Source: Tyto alba (lineage: Eukaryota; Chordata; Aves; Strigiformes; Tytonidae). From it: a stretch of DNA of 64,000 bases. How positions within the stretch are numbered: position 1 is the first letter of the stretch; every line of letters starts with the position of its first letter. Below are positions 13,331 to 26,900 of the stretch, piece after piece. The stretch lies in NCBI RefSeq assembly GCF_018691265.1, contig NW_024881301.1, forward strand, positions 12,103,752-12,167,751, read 5' to 3'. Both the position numbers and the translations under genes were made by a program. Under the pieces are notes generated by a model. That model was given only the letters and a program-made list of their open reading frames with translations, made no database searches and was not told the DNA's origin.

Positions 13331-14666
13331 TGCAGCTGTGCAAAGTCTAGCTAGTGTTATTCTCCACTATCCTGAAAAAGCCTTTGCACAATAGCAACAC
13401 GTCCAGCAAGATGCAGTCTCTGTCTTTTGCAAAGGTGATAAGGTAACTGGGAATAATCTAAAACTCCTTTAAGGCTCTGTAATAACTACAAAAGGAAAGA
13501 AATTTGTTTCACATGTCAAACAGACTATGCCTCTGTATGTCTTCCTTACTAGTAAGCCTGTCATGAGCCACGGCTTGCAATATAGCCAACAGTGTTCATG
13601 CTCTGTTTTAGAACATGCTTTCATATAGCTATGTATAAACACATCCATGCAGCACAACAGTTAAGCTTCATGATTAATTCCCCTGATGTCTACTTTACAT
13701 CAGTCTTTAAATAACTTTTCCTATTCTCTCTTTTCTCCTCCACCGCAACTTTCACAGGTGCACATGCCTATTGTTCTTTGAAGGAAAATATCATTATATG
13801 AGTCAGTTTTAAATCTCTAAGGAGTTAGAATGATTGATATTTAATTTTCCTATGTTCTTCTTAAACTGCATTCAACATATTAAGTGTTAATGAGCAAATA
13901 TAATTGTTTGAAGTGAAGAAGTGGCAAATTTAATAAGTTTGTAATAGACTACCAATCTGCTTTTAACAGAGCTGGGAGTTGCATAATCACCTGTTTATTA
14001 AAGTGTTACTGTCTTCCATGCTAACCGGAGTTTGACATACAGACTGGTATCTTTCCACCTTGACATTCATAGCATCCGGCTGTAAATTTGAATTAGGGAG
14101 AGAAACATTTTTTAAAAGACTTACCTAATGGTGTCTTTCTCAACAAATAATCAAAAAAGGTTTCACTTCCATTTTAAGAGTAATACATTCAGAGTGTACA
14201 ATTTCAATTATAAAATTAACATCAATTTTCCTTTATGTGATAAGTATAATGTGAGTGGTAGACTGAATTTACAGCTAATAAAGACTTTTGGTGATCTGCT
14301 GTAATTGGCATCAACAGATGGGATCCGCACCTGAGTCACCATGATTAAAAAGAATCCCTCATAACAAGCTGGCATATTGGGTCATGCAGAACCAGCAAGC
14401 TGGTGCAGTTTAAACTCGCTATTTTGTTTTACATATCCCTTGTTCCCATGGATATAATTCCTTAAAAAATTTTTATAACAGAATATTGAGCTCTTGTATG
14501 ATCTGTTCAATTTACAGGCAGCTCAGTTTTTTTTTTTTTCCAGGAGCTAAGTAATCAATGAATTTTAACCAAGTCCTTTACTGAGAGCATTAGTTTGAAT
14601 ATGTGTACAGAAATTATTCTCACAAACAGTGCTAGGTGTTCTTACTACTGGATGAATGTTGTTGAA

Positions 14667-14871
14667 ATTCTTTCCTGTGAGGGTGGTCAGACACTGGCAC
14701 AGGGTGCCCAGAGAAGCTGTGGTGCCCCCTCCCTGGAAGGGTTCAAGGCCAGGTTGGACGGGGCTTTGAGCACCCTGGTCTAGTGGAAGGTGTCCCTGCC
14801 CATGGCGGGAGGGTTGAAATTAGATGATTTTAAGGTCCCTTCCAACACAAACCATACTATGATTCTATGAT
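14667..14871 (+). mobile_element. CR1 LINE, 5'-truncated 3' end fragment
   Basis: About 205 bp matching the last coding stretch and 3' end of a CR1 retrotransposon, with GTGGTCAGACACTGGCACAG, CTGGAAGGGTTCAAGGCCAG and GGTCCCTTCCAACACAAACC. It ends in the CR1 octamer-type tail CTATGATTCTATGAT. CR1 inserts by target-primed reverse transcription and is usually 5'-truncated, as here. The element is in the same orientation as PTPRK and only about 0.6 kb from an antisense CR1. Confidence 0.92.
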
Positions 14872-15444
14872 CTCACATGTCTTACCCTGATTACTAAGCA
14901 GGATAAATTAATCTTTTCTGTATTTATTTGTTGTGTGTCCCCTGAAGTTCATGTAGTTAACAGGGCTATGACTTAGCTTCTTTTAGCAAGTCTCTATAAA
15001 AGGTTTTGTAATGCTTCTTCCACCACTGTGCCAGCAACGGTTAATTGTGAGTGACAAATGAGTGTTAATATAGTTCTACATCATTGCTCATGGCCATTTC
15101 CACCAGGGCTGCTTTCCAAGCAGATAGTACATGTGTGAAACAACAGATACTCACATGCAAGCTACATGTCTTTGGATATGAAGTACATTCATTTGTGCAT
15201 CTCAGACTTTTGAATAATCCTCACAGTTCAAATTGTTTCTGCTTCCTGCAGCATACAGAGGAACTGGATCTATGATGTTTTGTGGAAGTACTTCAGAGAA
15301 TATGTTAATGACTGTAAAAAGTTATTCTTGAAAGTAAAACAGCTTTAGGTATAATAGCCCAGTGTAGCCTTTCAACCTCTTTTTTGTCTGTATCCAACTG
15401 TAAAGAAGATACTAAACTGTTTCACTTTGTGTATTGCTGATTAT

Positions 15445-16100
15445 CAGAGAATGATAGAATGCTTTGTGTTGGAAGGGACTTTAAAGAGTCCAATCCCCCT
15501 GCCATGGGCAGGGACACTTTCCACCAGACCAGGCTGCTCAAAGCCCCGTCCAACCTGGCCTGGAACCCTTCCAGGGAGGGGGCACCCACAGCTTCTCTGG
15601 GCAACCTGTGCCAGTGTCTGACCACCCTCACAGGAAAGAATTTCTTCCTTACAGATAATCTAAATCTACCCTTTTTCAGTTTAAAACCATTGCCCCTCAT
15701 CCTAACACTACACTCCCTGATAAAAAGTCCCTCCGCCCGTTTCCTGTAGCCCCCTTTAAGCACTGGAAGGCCACTATAAGGTCTCCCTGGATCCTTCTCT
15801 TCTCCAGACTGAACAACCCCAACTGTCTCAGCCTGTCCTCACAGGGGAGGTGCTCCAGCCCCCTGAGCATCTTCATGGCCTCCACTGGACCTGCTCGAGC
15901 AGGTGCATGTCTTTCTCATGTTGAGGACATGAGAAAGACATGAGCTGGACACAGCACTGCAGGTGGGATCTCATGAGAGCAGAGTAGAGGGGGAGAATCA
16001 CCTCCTGCAGCCTGCTGGCCACACTTCTTTTGATGCAGCCCAGAGAACGGTTGGCTTTCTGGGCTGTGAGTGCACATTGCTGGATCATGTTGAGCATCTC
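15445..16100 (-). mobile_element. CR1 LINE fragment, antisense, internally rearranged
   Basis: About 650 bp of CR1 3' sequence in reverse. Minus-strand frames show pieces of the ORF2 C-terminal region ([59 protein letters not shown]) broken by stops and frame changes, so it is a dead copy. Its 3' end is at the low-coordinate side (GTGTTGGAAGGGACTTTAAA near 15467). An inverted duplication of 15 bp lies inside it at 15906-15942. Confidence 0.93.
15906..15942. repeat. 15-bp perfect inverted repeat inside the antisense CR1
   Basis: The arm CATGTCTTTCTCATG at 15906-15920 is perfectly inverted at 15928-15942, with a 7-base spacer TTGAGGA. In ordinary CR1 this 'catgagaaagacatg' segment occurs once. 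A second, inverted copy suggests a local template switch. A 16-bp palindrome centred on CTCGAG lies directly before it at 15889-15904. Confidence 0.9.
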
Positions 16101-19100
16101 ATCATTATGAAGACAGACATCAAGTCAAGTTTTAGTCAGGGACAAGTTTTTAGGTGTGAGTTATAAACTTCTGAAAATAAATATTTACAATAGAAATGTT
16201 TACAGTCTTCACTATAGCAGCATAAACTTGCCACTGTAATAACCCCTTTCATATTCCTTCTCTTTTTTGTAAAATATGTGTCTTTCTTCCACACACAACT
16301 ATATATGTTGTGTGAACATTTTAATAAGGGTTTTCAGGAACAAAAAAAAATACTTTTTCTTTCAAATTGAAAGTTCTCTTTCAGGTATCTGAAGCAGAAA
16401 TATTGCTTTGAATAATAATACTCGTAACTTCCTTGGCATGTTTTTTGTTTTTATGTTGCAAAAAATTGTCAGAACTATAGAAATGTAGAAGCTCCACAAT
16501 TCTCTTTACAAAGAAACTTCTGCTGCCATGGTTTTAGCCTCAAGATGAAAATTAACATTTAGAATTACTGCAGGGAGAATTGAAAAACAACAAATCAAGA
16601 TAGTTCTACACAATTTTTCAGCTTTATATATGCTGTCATTTTTGCAGAATGTAGGATAGTCATGCTGATTTCCTGATATATATACGAAGTGATTGAATTC
16701 TATACACTTGCATTAATCTTGAAGATTCAACTGTGTTTGATGCTCTTCCTTACTTCTTAATCATCAGAATGTTAAAAAGGTGGTTGAAGCCATCTGTCTT
16801 CAGTGAAGGAGATAAACCCATTCTTAAGCAGTATGTTGAATAGGCGAGACTTTCTGAAACATGTCCTTCACCTGTTTTACAATAGTAGTGACAAATGGCA
16901 AAGAAGTCACTTTTTTCCCCACACCCAAATGCATAAACAAGTAATAGACTCGTTGCATATGGAAGTGATATTTCTAGGTTATATTGTAACTCCATATGGC
17001 AAATTCACCAGAGCTTTCTTTCTACAATTTCCCACCGAAGGCTGATGATAATGATTACATTTGAGCATCATTTAAAACTTGGAACTTTTAACTAGTGTTG
17101 AGGACAAAAACAGAGTGTGTAGTAAAAACTGATAACCGTCAAAGTCAACACTTTAACAGTTGCCACATTATGAGAATACTAGAGTTTCTCTCTGCCTCTT
17201 TGTTTATAACAGGAGTTTTTAGTGATAACTATGTTAGAACAGTTATCTTTCACTATTTGCATGATTCCTATATTTTTCTGTATTTGTCTTAACCAGCTGT
17301 GTGGTAATTCTGGCTACACAGAGAACGAGATGCCCCTGTTGCTTTCCACTCAGTGTAGAAGGCTGTAAATGCAGAGCTAGCATAGTTTTCCAATAGATAC
17401 AAAATTGGCTTAGGCTCTGTTGCCATGTGTCACTTCTCCGAATCTTTGTGTGCAGACCAAGTGAAACAGGAGTATTGTTGGAAAACTGCTGATAGATCCA
17501 TTACTAGGTAGAGCCACTTATATTCTTCTTCACATATATGTGGCTACATTTTGCATAAAATACATGCCTGCCTTTCATAAACCTTTGGAAATTCTTCAAA
17601 AGTACAAACATTCTCTAGAAATTATACTGAATAATTATACAATATTTATTTGCTAATATAAATTCCTACATCCCATGCAGGCTGTTCTTTCACTCGCTTG
17701 TTAATGTGGCTTGTGAAACAACGGTTTGAGGAATTGATGATTTTTCTGTAGCCCATGTCAGTGCCACAGAGGAAGAAAAAGCAACCCTTCTATCCTCTCC
17801 TGCAAAGATTGAGCAGCAGGAAATCACACATAAAGGTCTTAAGAGCATATATGGATCTCTGTCTCAAGGACAAGATACTGGTTTGATTTCTCTGTTGTGA
17901 AGTCAGTCTAGAATAGCTACAACAGAATTTTGCATATCAGAAGTAAGAGAAGTGAGAGACTACAGTAATTAAGTAGACAGAGGTGAATCAGGCAAAAGGA
18001 GTTGTTTCAAGGTTGTATTTTAGAAAATAGATGATTGTGTGAAAAGTAGTATATTTGTCCTCTTTTAAAAAATGGTACTATAAAATGTCCTTCAAACTAG
18101 GTAGTTATCATCTTCCCGAAACTCAAGAGCTGATCAAACTGTCCTTGTGAACCAAACAAACTTTCAGAAAAGAACATTATGGTGGTAGCCATTTATTAGT
18201 GTATTTTCTGCTCAGACTCCTAGTTCTCTAGATTATGCAGTCGAATCCGGTTTTTGTGCAAGGAAGGTGCATACAACATCAGCCTTACAAATGTACCACA
18301 TGTCTGTATTTTTGGGGGATGTGAGTTCGGAAAAGCTGATGTTTGATGATAGGGTTTACATTCTCGATAAAGAATCAGCCATAAATTGGACTTGATGGGG
18401 AAGGTACCTGGCACTCTTGACGGAGTACTTTTAACATACCTGTCAATCAGTGAAGTCTAATGATAAAGCAAAAGAAAGAGCAGAAAAATGCAGTTTGTCA
18501 GGAAAATCATGTAGTCAAAGCATGTTTTTTTTCTGTGAAGTTTATTTTCCAGCCAGTCTTCAGCAGCCTGGAGGAAGCTTGGCAGCAGGTGTAAGGAGGC
18601 TTTTTGCCTTCTCATTTGTTGAAAAAAAAAAAAAAAAAAAAGTAACAAATTTACAAACAGAATGTATTTCAGAAACAAATGTATCAAGAAACAAATAAGG
18701 CAGCATTTTTTTTTTTATCTTGTTACCATATGCAAACCTTTGAAACTTGTCATCTTTATTCTGTATACTTTGGTGGCAACTGAAATCTCTATATTGATAT
18801 GGCCACCAATGCACATGACAGTCTGGGTGATTTTGAAGCACTGCCTTTGAAAAATAAAGATACAGGCTTATTGGATTAATTTCCTTCCCTATCTGTCTAT
18901 ATTTTTCCATGCAGTTGCATGTTCAGATGTAGACTTTGTGGAGATTCCCTCTGCTGCTGCTAAATCTCATTCTGTTGCAAGCATGCTCGTGTTACGGTGT
19001 CTGTACTAAGCGCAGATACACTCCGCATGTTAGAATGCCTTTCCTTGTTTACAGTGTGCATCAAATATTGTGGTCTCCTATAAAATATAATAAAAAACAG

Positions 19101-19279
19101 AATTAAAAGGTTAGCATTGCCCTTTCCTATTTGAAGTGGTGAAAATAACCAATGTGCTCCCAAAAATAACAATAAATAATAGTGCTGAGAGAATTTTTTG
19201 TCATGCAGATTTAATTTTTACCTTAATTACCTTGAAGTTAAAAGGAAAAATATCCAATACACATTTAGTTGTTAATGAC

Positions 19280-19329
19280 CTTCATATGTATCTTGATCTG
19301 ACTAATGTCAGATCAAGATACATATGAAG
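19280..19329. repeat. Perfect 23-bp inverted repeat with a 4-base loop
   Basis: The left arm 19280-19302 begins CTTCATATGTATCTTGATCT and the right arm 19307-19329 begins GTCAGATCAAGATACATATG. The arms are exact reverse complements over 23 bases, separated by TAAT. Pairing stops at the next flanking base on each side (C versus A). In the PTPRK pre-mRNA this would form a tight 23-bp stem-loop. I recognise no repeat family, and function is unknown. Confidence 0.97.
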
Positions 19330-21700
19330 AGGAAGAAATTAATGTACTAAAGTTCTCCAGCTTTAAATAGAAAAATATATTGTGAATGATATATCTCACT
19401 GATGAGATACCTATCAGGACAATAAATTATGACAAGTTTGTTTTTTCTAGCATTTTTACTTATGCTTTAATGTAGACTAAATTATCTTGTTTGTTCATGT
19501 GGGTAAAGTGTTCATGTTAATGCACTTAAACTCTCAGCACAAATTTAAAAAATACAGCATCTGAATATCTTACTCACAAGCATGAGCAACATTCCTTCAC
19601 AATAAGGTCCTTGGGGAAAAATAAAAGAAACAAGTAGCCAAAATGAACTCATATTTTTGAGCCAGAGAATAGTGATGATTTTATTACATCCTGATGCTTA
19701 TGATTGACTCAATATGAAAATAGAAAGTAGAAATGGGAAAGACTAATTAGGTTCTTTTGTCCACTCCCTAAGGAACCTTCTACTGAAGCGGATAAAATGT
19801 TCTTAAACTTCTCATCCATCATCAAAATTGATTTTGCATTACAAGTTGATATGAAGAACCCAATCCAACAAGTCAATTACCTACGATTTTTGAGTTGGAA
19901 ATGTTACAGGCATCATGTTTTTTACAAAATAAATTCCACATTTGTTTGTCTTCCCAAGTTCAGATGGGCTATTTAGAATGAGTGATTAATAGGTATTCAT
20001 ATTTCCATGATGCAAATCATACTTATTGAGAAGAAGGCACAAATTAGAAACTAAACCAACTTTCTTACTTGAAAACATTGATTCAGCTAAACTGAAACTT
20101 TCTGTTGGACTGCTTTCACAAAGACAGTTCAGGTTCAAACCATGGGCTCAAGGCTTCTGGAATAAGCCCTCAGTCAGAGCTGTGACCTCAGATGGAGAGC
20201 CAATACCTCATGTTGTTATTTGATCTGAATCAATTTGGTCCTGTATCTCAGTTTCCCAGATGAATCACGTATCATTCTCCTGATGTGCTTGACTGTAATT
20301 AAACAATTAAATGTCTGTAGCACAAAGAGAGAAAGAGAATCCATGTGAGGGTGAGACCAACTCTTCTTCTCTGTAGCCAGTACACTCCACTGGAAAATAC
20401 AATAAGGCCTCCAGCTACAATTATAGTTATTCAAAGTATTCCTGTTTCATAGCAGAAAAACCTGAAACATACTGCCTGTGAAGCCATTGCCTAGCAGTAC
20501 TCTCTTAAAAGCTATAAAAGATAAAGATCCAATACTCTGGCCTTATTCAGGTATCCCACATAACCCTCACTAAGGGATCCCTAACCCCCAGGAGTGCAAA
20601 ATTTGGAAGATACTGGATTTATCCAGTTTGAGAAAATGTTAATGAAAGGAACAGACCATTTAACATCCCCACTATGTGGCAAACAAATTCTATGAAAGAA
20701 AGAATTCTTCAGTTATACTTGATGAACTACACTAAACTACAACTACATTGTTTTGTTGGGTTTTTTCAATTTTCTGCAGTTAAGATCAGAAAAAACATCT
20801 TTCTTGAATGGCGTAATGGTACATAAATGACCAGTTGTACCATGTATACAGCTTTTATTACATTCAGCTTTGCCTAATCTCAGGCTAACTGGATAAATCT
20901 GGACCATTTCTGTTGCTGCCAGTTCCTCTGTTCCCAATCTGAAGTACTTCTGTGAGTAGTCAGAAGGTGTTATGGGAATGTGCTATTTATTCTTTGGGAA
21001 ATCATATGACATTTTCATTTTGTTTTGTTGATACAGAACAAACTGAGCTAGTATTGGAAATTTAGACGTGGAGAAATGTCAGTCAATAAGTGTGTAACAC
21101 TTTATTAGATGGAAAGTTAGCTGGTAGCATTAGCTGTAGTGTTATAAAAATGTCTTAAATGGCACCTGCCAAGAGTGCAAAAATAAAGTCTGGTCTCAGA
21201 CTTAAAATACACTTAAGTGCGATAATTACTTGTTTCTGAACATGGTGGAAATATTAATGTGGAGCAGGGACAGGTAAGATTATTCAAAAATGGCTAGGGA
21301 GCTGGCATATTGTGGCTGCTATATATTATGCCACACCCGTTCAATTTGTTCAAATCCTACCTTGCTTCCTGTTGTCTCTCAAGGTATGTTTAGATTGTGA
21401 CTGTGAGGGGCACAAACACCTTTTATGTGTTCATGGGCATTTAATACATAATGCAATTCCTGCTACAGTGGAGCTCCAGTCCCAGACTGGGATTTCTAAA
21501 TGGTACCATAAAGCAAACAAAATAATGCATAGAGATGTGTGTTGTTCCAGCCTAGTTAGATCTGTATCAATAAATACAAGAAAATGCTATAAGATATTCT
21601 GGAAAATAAATACTACATCCCCCTAAAACTTTCTGACTACCCACAGAATCATTGCAGAATAGGATCAGAGGAAATGATCCAGCTCTAGCCAATTTTTGAT

Positions 21701-21722
21701 GTGTGTGTGTGTATACACACAC
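21701..21722. repeat. (GT)n/(AC)n microsatellite junction with an 18-bp palindrome
   Basis: A short GT run passes through GTATAC into an AC run. Bases 21705-21722 form a perfect palindrome. Such alternating purine-pyrimidine tracts can extrude or adopt Z-DNA in vitro; no function is implied here. Confidence 0.85.
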
Positions 21723-23067
21723 TTAAAAATATGTATTTTCAAACTGATTATCTAATTTTGTTAAATGAGCAATTTTAAAGAAAAAATTACCTTGAATAAT
21801 CAGTTTTGTCATTACTCAAAGGATATATTTTTTAAGCATCTCTATATTAAACTGGGAATTTAGAATGGAGGGATTTTTTTTTAATTTTAGCTAGCTGTGA
21901 GACGCTTGTGTATATTTCATAAAACAATAGGACTGTGGCTCATCATTACTGTACATTGTAAACGGCACATTACAGGCCAAGTGTTTCCTTCCTTTATTCT
22001 GTGAAAGGTCTAGTGCTGACTCTAAATCTAGAAGGAGGTGGTGTAGAAAGCCAGCCAAAGCACTGGTCAGTCTCATGGGAGCTATAGATAAAATTTCTAC
22101 ATGCACCTCAGTCACTTAGTAATCTAAGCCTTGTTGAAAGCTAATGGGACTTGAAAGCACTTTGAAAATTTCATTTTGTGAAAGCCAATTTTCACATACA
22201 GTAATGTGCAGGCAGCAGGGCTTGCTGACTGGCTAGCTCAAAGCAGGTAGGATTTAGTTTCTGCTTGAAAATCAGCCAATTACTATTCACTGTGCTGTCC
22301 CTTGGCTGGTAATGAGAGAGGGCTGTGTTTTTCCTGAGCAAAGGATACAGTAGAAAGCCTCTGTGTTGCCAGTAGCTGTACTGGGCAGGATTTGTCCCAA
22401 TAAAACATTTCAGCTTGCTTTATAAGCAGCATTTTCCTGAAATGTCAAGCTAACAAGATTCAGTCAGATCTTTTTCTTATTGACAATCCATCTAAGGTAA
22501 GGAAATAATGAAAACCACATTTTAAATTCATAGCTCAGTCCTGATTAACCTACTTGAGTGTAGCTGAGGTGACTTACTGTGGAATAGTGTTGCTGCATAC
22601 TGTTTTCTTTTTTTTGTACTGTAAGGTGGTATTGTTGTAAAAGGCCAAAAAAAGAAATGGTGGTCTGGCTACAGCTCAAATATAGATTTTGCATATATTT
22701 GATATGTACAGTATAGTCTGAAGCCTGGGTTAAAACTGGTGTTAGGAGAAACTGAACATTTTTTATTTATTTGTGAATTAAGTTCATGTAGAATTCTTGA
22801 TTACAAAATGGTGTTCTTTCTTACCTGACTATGAGTTAATTACTGCCTCTACAAACAAGTGGCTCCTCTCTGTGCCATCTCTGAATCCACTGCCGTGGAG
22901 GAATCAATTCAAATAAGATTTAAAACTGAGGGGGAGGTTTTTCCATACCTCGCAGTAGAGTAGCCATAGCCTCAGGCTTCCTTCCTTGGGCTGCCTGCTG
23001 GCTTAACATAGGAAACCAAACTCCTTGGAAGTTCATCCACAGCTTTGGTTTTTTGTATTTTGTTGTC

Positions 23068-23917
23068 CTGTTGATCTGCTTGAGAGTAGGGAGGCTCTAC
23101 AGAGGGATCTGGACAGTCTGGATTGATGCACCAAGGCCAATTGTATGAGGTTCAACAAGGCTCAGTGCCAGGTCCTGCACTTGGGTCACGACAACCCCAT
23201 GCAACACTACAGGCTTGGGGCAGAGTGGCTGGAAAGCTGCCTGGTGGAAAAGGACCTGGGGGTGTTGGTCAACAGCTGGCTGAGTATGAGCCAGCAGTGT
23301 GCCCAGGTGGCCAAGAAGGCCAATGGCATCTTGGCTTGTACCAGAAACAGCGTGGCCAGCAGGACCAGCTAGTGATTGTCCCCCTGTACTCGGCACTGGT
23401 GAGGCCGCACCTCAAATACTGTGTTCAGTCTTGGGCCCCTCACTACAAGAAAGACATTGGGGTGCTGGAGTGTGTCCAAAGAAGGGCAACAAAGCTGGGA
23501 AAGGGTCTGGAGCACAAGTCCTGTGAGGAGCGGCTGAGGGAACTGGGGTTGTTTAGCCTGGAGAAAAAGAGGCTGAGGGGAGACCTTATTGCTCTCTACA
23601 GCTACCTGAAAGGAGGTTGTAGCGAGGTGGGTGTTGGTCTCTTGTCCCAAGTAACAAGTGATAGGATGAGAGGAAACGGCCTCAAGTTGCACCAGGGGAA
23701 GTTTAGATTAGATATTAGGAAAAATATCTTCACTGAAAGGGTTGTCAAGCATTGGAAGAGGCTGCCCAGGGGTGTGGTTGAGTCACCATCTGTGGAGGCA
23801 TTTAAAAGTCATGTAGATGTGCTTAGGACATGGTTTAGTGGTGGACTTGGCAGTGTTAGGTTAATGGTTGGACTCTATGATCTTAAAGGTCTTTTCCAAC
23901 CTAAATGATCCTTTGAT
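23068..23917 (+). mobile_element. CR1 LINE, 3'-terminal 850 bp with ORF2 C-terminus (broken)
   Basis: The best-preserved CR1 in the window, in the gene's sense orientation. From 23145 the reading frame gives [18 protein letters not shown] and later [20 protein letters not shown], the C-terminal region of CR1 ORF2. A one-base deletion near 23360-23370 ends that frame at a stop, and the continuation [19 protein letters not shown] lies in another frame, open to 23908 (…DLKGLFQPK). The 3' end (AAGGTCTTTTCCAACCTAAATGAT) is normal for CR1. It lacks the endonuclease and most of the reverse transcriptase, so it cannot move by itself. Confidence 0.95.
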
Positions 23918-26900
23918 TTTTCCAAGACAAGAGAGATTTCCAAGAAAGTTTTATCAGGAAAGCCAGCATAGCTGTATAATTACAATATAGCCCTGCTGAG
24001 GATTACATAATAATTAAGTTTATAAGGCTATAATTAGAAAGTGGCTTTCAAATGCTGTCACAATAAACACTGTAAGTCAAATTAAATAAAGTGATAAGTG
24101 AGAATGTATTTTTTTTTCAGGTCATTACAAGCGTTTTGTTTGTCATTGAGATTCTTTAGTGCACAGAATATCTGGGACTGGAATATGCCAAAGCGACAAA
24201 TAATAATTAATGCTGAAGAAGGGCAGCTAGAAACCAGCAATGAACATATAACATAAGCATTTCTGGCCAAGTTTTGCTAGTACGAATGTCTGTTACCTTT
24301 CAGTGTGTTGATTCTTACAGTGACAGGTCTATAGGAGACTTCAGTAAAAGTAAATAGGTGCACAGCACTGAGGTACATTTTACCCTCAATGCTGTTTTAA
24401 TTTCTGGAACAGACTTGGGAGGACTTTAATTAAAGCATTTAGAAGCATCCAGGTTATGTGACCTGATTCTTTTTCATCATAATTTTCTTGACATCTTAAA
24501 ATACGAAAGACTGATCTGTATGGATTTGATAGCTATTGGCGAGTGGTGGGCTCGTATGGTTTAGTGATATCTTGACCACAGTTTTAGCTCAGACTTAAAA
24601 ATTGTTCACAATATTTATAGTAGCATACATCCTGTGCCTATGAAAACATACTCTTGTAGAAGTCTTTAAAGTCAATTTAAGTGTATATGTTATGGTACAA
24701 AACAAATATCTAAACCTGTTCTGAGATAAGTTATTGCAGAAAGACTGCATGGTCACTGTCTGAGTTTAACTTTTTATAGCAGAGCTGAACTAGTAATTCA
24801 TCTTGCTAGTTGACTTAATCAGCACAACTGGGATCTGTCACTTTTCTTTATAGTATGCAGACTATTTGAGATAGAAAAAACAAGACATTTTATTTTATTT
24901 TGTTTTACTTTACTTTCTGAAAAAGTGGAACCTAATCTTGCACTCCTTAATGTACACCTGGTCATGCAAAGAGATGTCCAGGTTTGCAGAGCTGCTGACC
25001 ACTGATGAGCTTCCTGCAAGGTAATTGAGAGGCTGACAGAACTGAATACTCATGAAAACCTGATCACATAATGATGTGTCTGCGAATACCTGTTGATAAA
25101 ACCTTGAGCACATTTGCCTTACTGAGTCGGGAAAAAATGTATTTCAGTTCAGGGAGATGTTCCCTTGCCTACAGTCAGTGATATTTATAGTTTAAAGTAA
25201 CATTTAACTGGAGTTTTTTACATAACTTTTTCTGAAAGGACACTTTGTTCTTACCTCTGAATTCTAGCATGGGTAAAAGAGGAAATAACGTGCACTTACA
25301 GATTATCAGATCACTGGACTGGCAGAGCATTAGTAACCCTGTAATTTTTGTTCCTCCTGTGAAGCTCTCTGTAAGTTATCCTACTAACAGCTAGACTGTC
25401 ACATTTAAGAGGTTCATTAGGAAAAGGAGACTTCTTGAACTTTTTAATCTATTAGCCTACAGTCTGCTCTCCCAGTACTTTAAAATTTTTTTAAAATCTC
25501 TGGTTTTATGCTTTCATGTGTATTTTGAACAATTTCTGCTACATAATGGGTTTGGGGGTTTTTGACAGTGTAGTTACAAAGGGTTTCATTGCTTTTTGGC
25601 TTTTTCTTGCCATTCAGCCATATCTGTTAATAGGAAAACATTTACTGTATCTCAAGTTCATTTTAAAGGGATCATACATAGTAAAGAATGAAGGCTAAAA
25701 TGCAGCTCTCTCTACTCAGGCATATTAGCTAGTTGTCCTTGAGTGGTCAAGTTGTAGGCAGTCACAATAGCAAGCAGCAAGTTTTGCTTCAGTAAAAAGT
25801 GAAGACAGTTATTATTGCTACTAGAAACTGCAGTAACCATTAGGTGAAGGAACCATTTTATAACTACCTCCTCACACAGTGGAGATGTCTACTTACTAGA
25901 AGGAGGTGTATTGCACTCTTTTCAAGATGGAATTTAACTGCTGCAGATGTAAGCCTTGCATCATGTCAGTCCGCTACCTCTATCAACACATGCTGATGCC
26001 CATGCACTGTCCCTGGGGACCTTTTGTAGCTTAAAGGTATCTGTTCATTTTTTGCACGTTTCTAGCTTTAATATCGATCACTGAAATTGGTCTCAGGTGG
26101 ACCAAACGTTAGCTTGTGAATTTGACATTCTACGCTAGAAAAAGGTTTTACAGGCTATTTGTTCCTTGTTTAAGCTGCTTGCTTTTCTAGAAATTGAAAA
26201 ATGACCCATAGAGTTACAAGTCCCATCTGATTAAGTACTGGGGACATGTCAACATTCAGGTTTTACTTGTTTCTTTGTGCATTTGCTTTCTTTCCTACAT
26301 CTGAACACTTCTCCCTGTGTTCTGGGCTAGTTTATCACGTTCAAATTGATCACATACCCCAGTAGCAATACCAGTTGTTAGAACAGGATCTCACAATAAC
26401 AATCGGGAGTAGAAGCTCTAGAAAGCTCTCTGTACAGAAGCAGCTTCTTAAGAGCTTAAACCATTCTTACAAGCTGTGTGATTTTCCATTTCCTAATATG
26501 TTTGCATTCCCAGAGCAGCAACTAACAACTACTGGTAATACAACTAATGGTTTTGGTATATACAACCGATCATTTCTGTTGAGATTTTTCAATAATGCAT
26601 TTAATTAGCTTGGGGTTTGGAGGGTTGATTTCTTTTTCTTATTTCCCTTTTCTTTTCATCTTCTGGTTGCAGTATATTGTTGATTTCTTTTTTTCACAGC
26701 AGAAATCTTTGATACCAGCTACTATATTGTGTAGTTAATGGGGTACACTGCAGGCTTACTGTTAGGCAGCACAGTACCTTCTCTTCAGAGCTTCGTCTCC
26801 TGCAAGGGGGCAACTGCTGAGAATAACCTTCCTCCCTATTGTGCACACATCTGTTAAGTTGATGCTTAGAACAATTATAGGCTCTTTCTCTCCCTATCGC

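Noticed and set aside
23123..23908. Longest open frame in the window (261 codons)
   Set aside because: It is a CR1 frame: the first part is out of frame with ORF2 and the second part is the ORF2 C-terminus after a frameshift. It is not a host gene.
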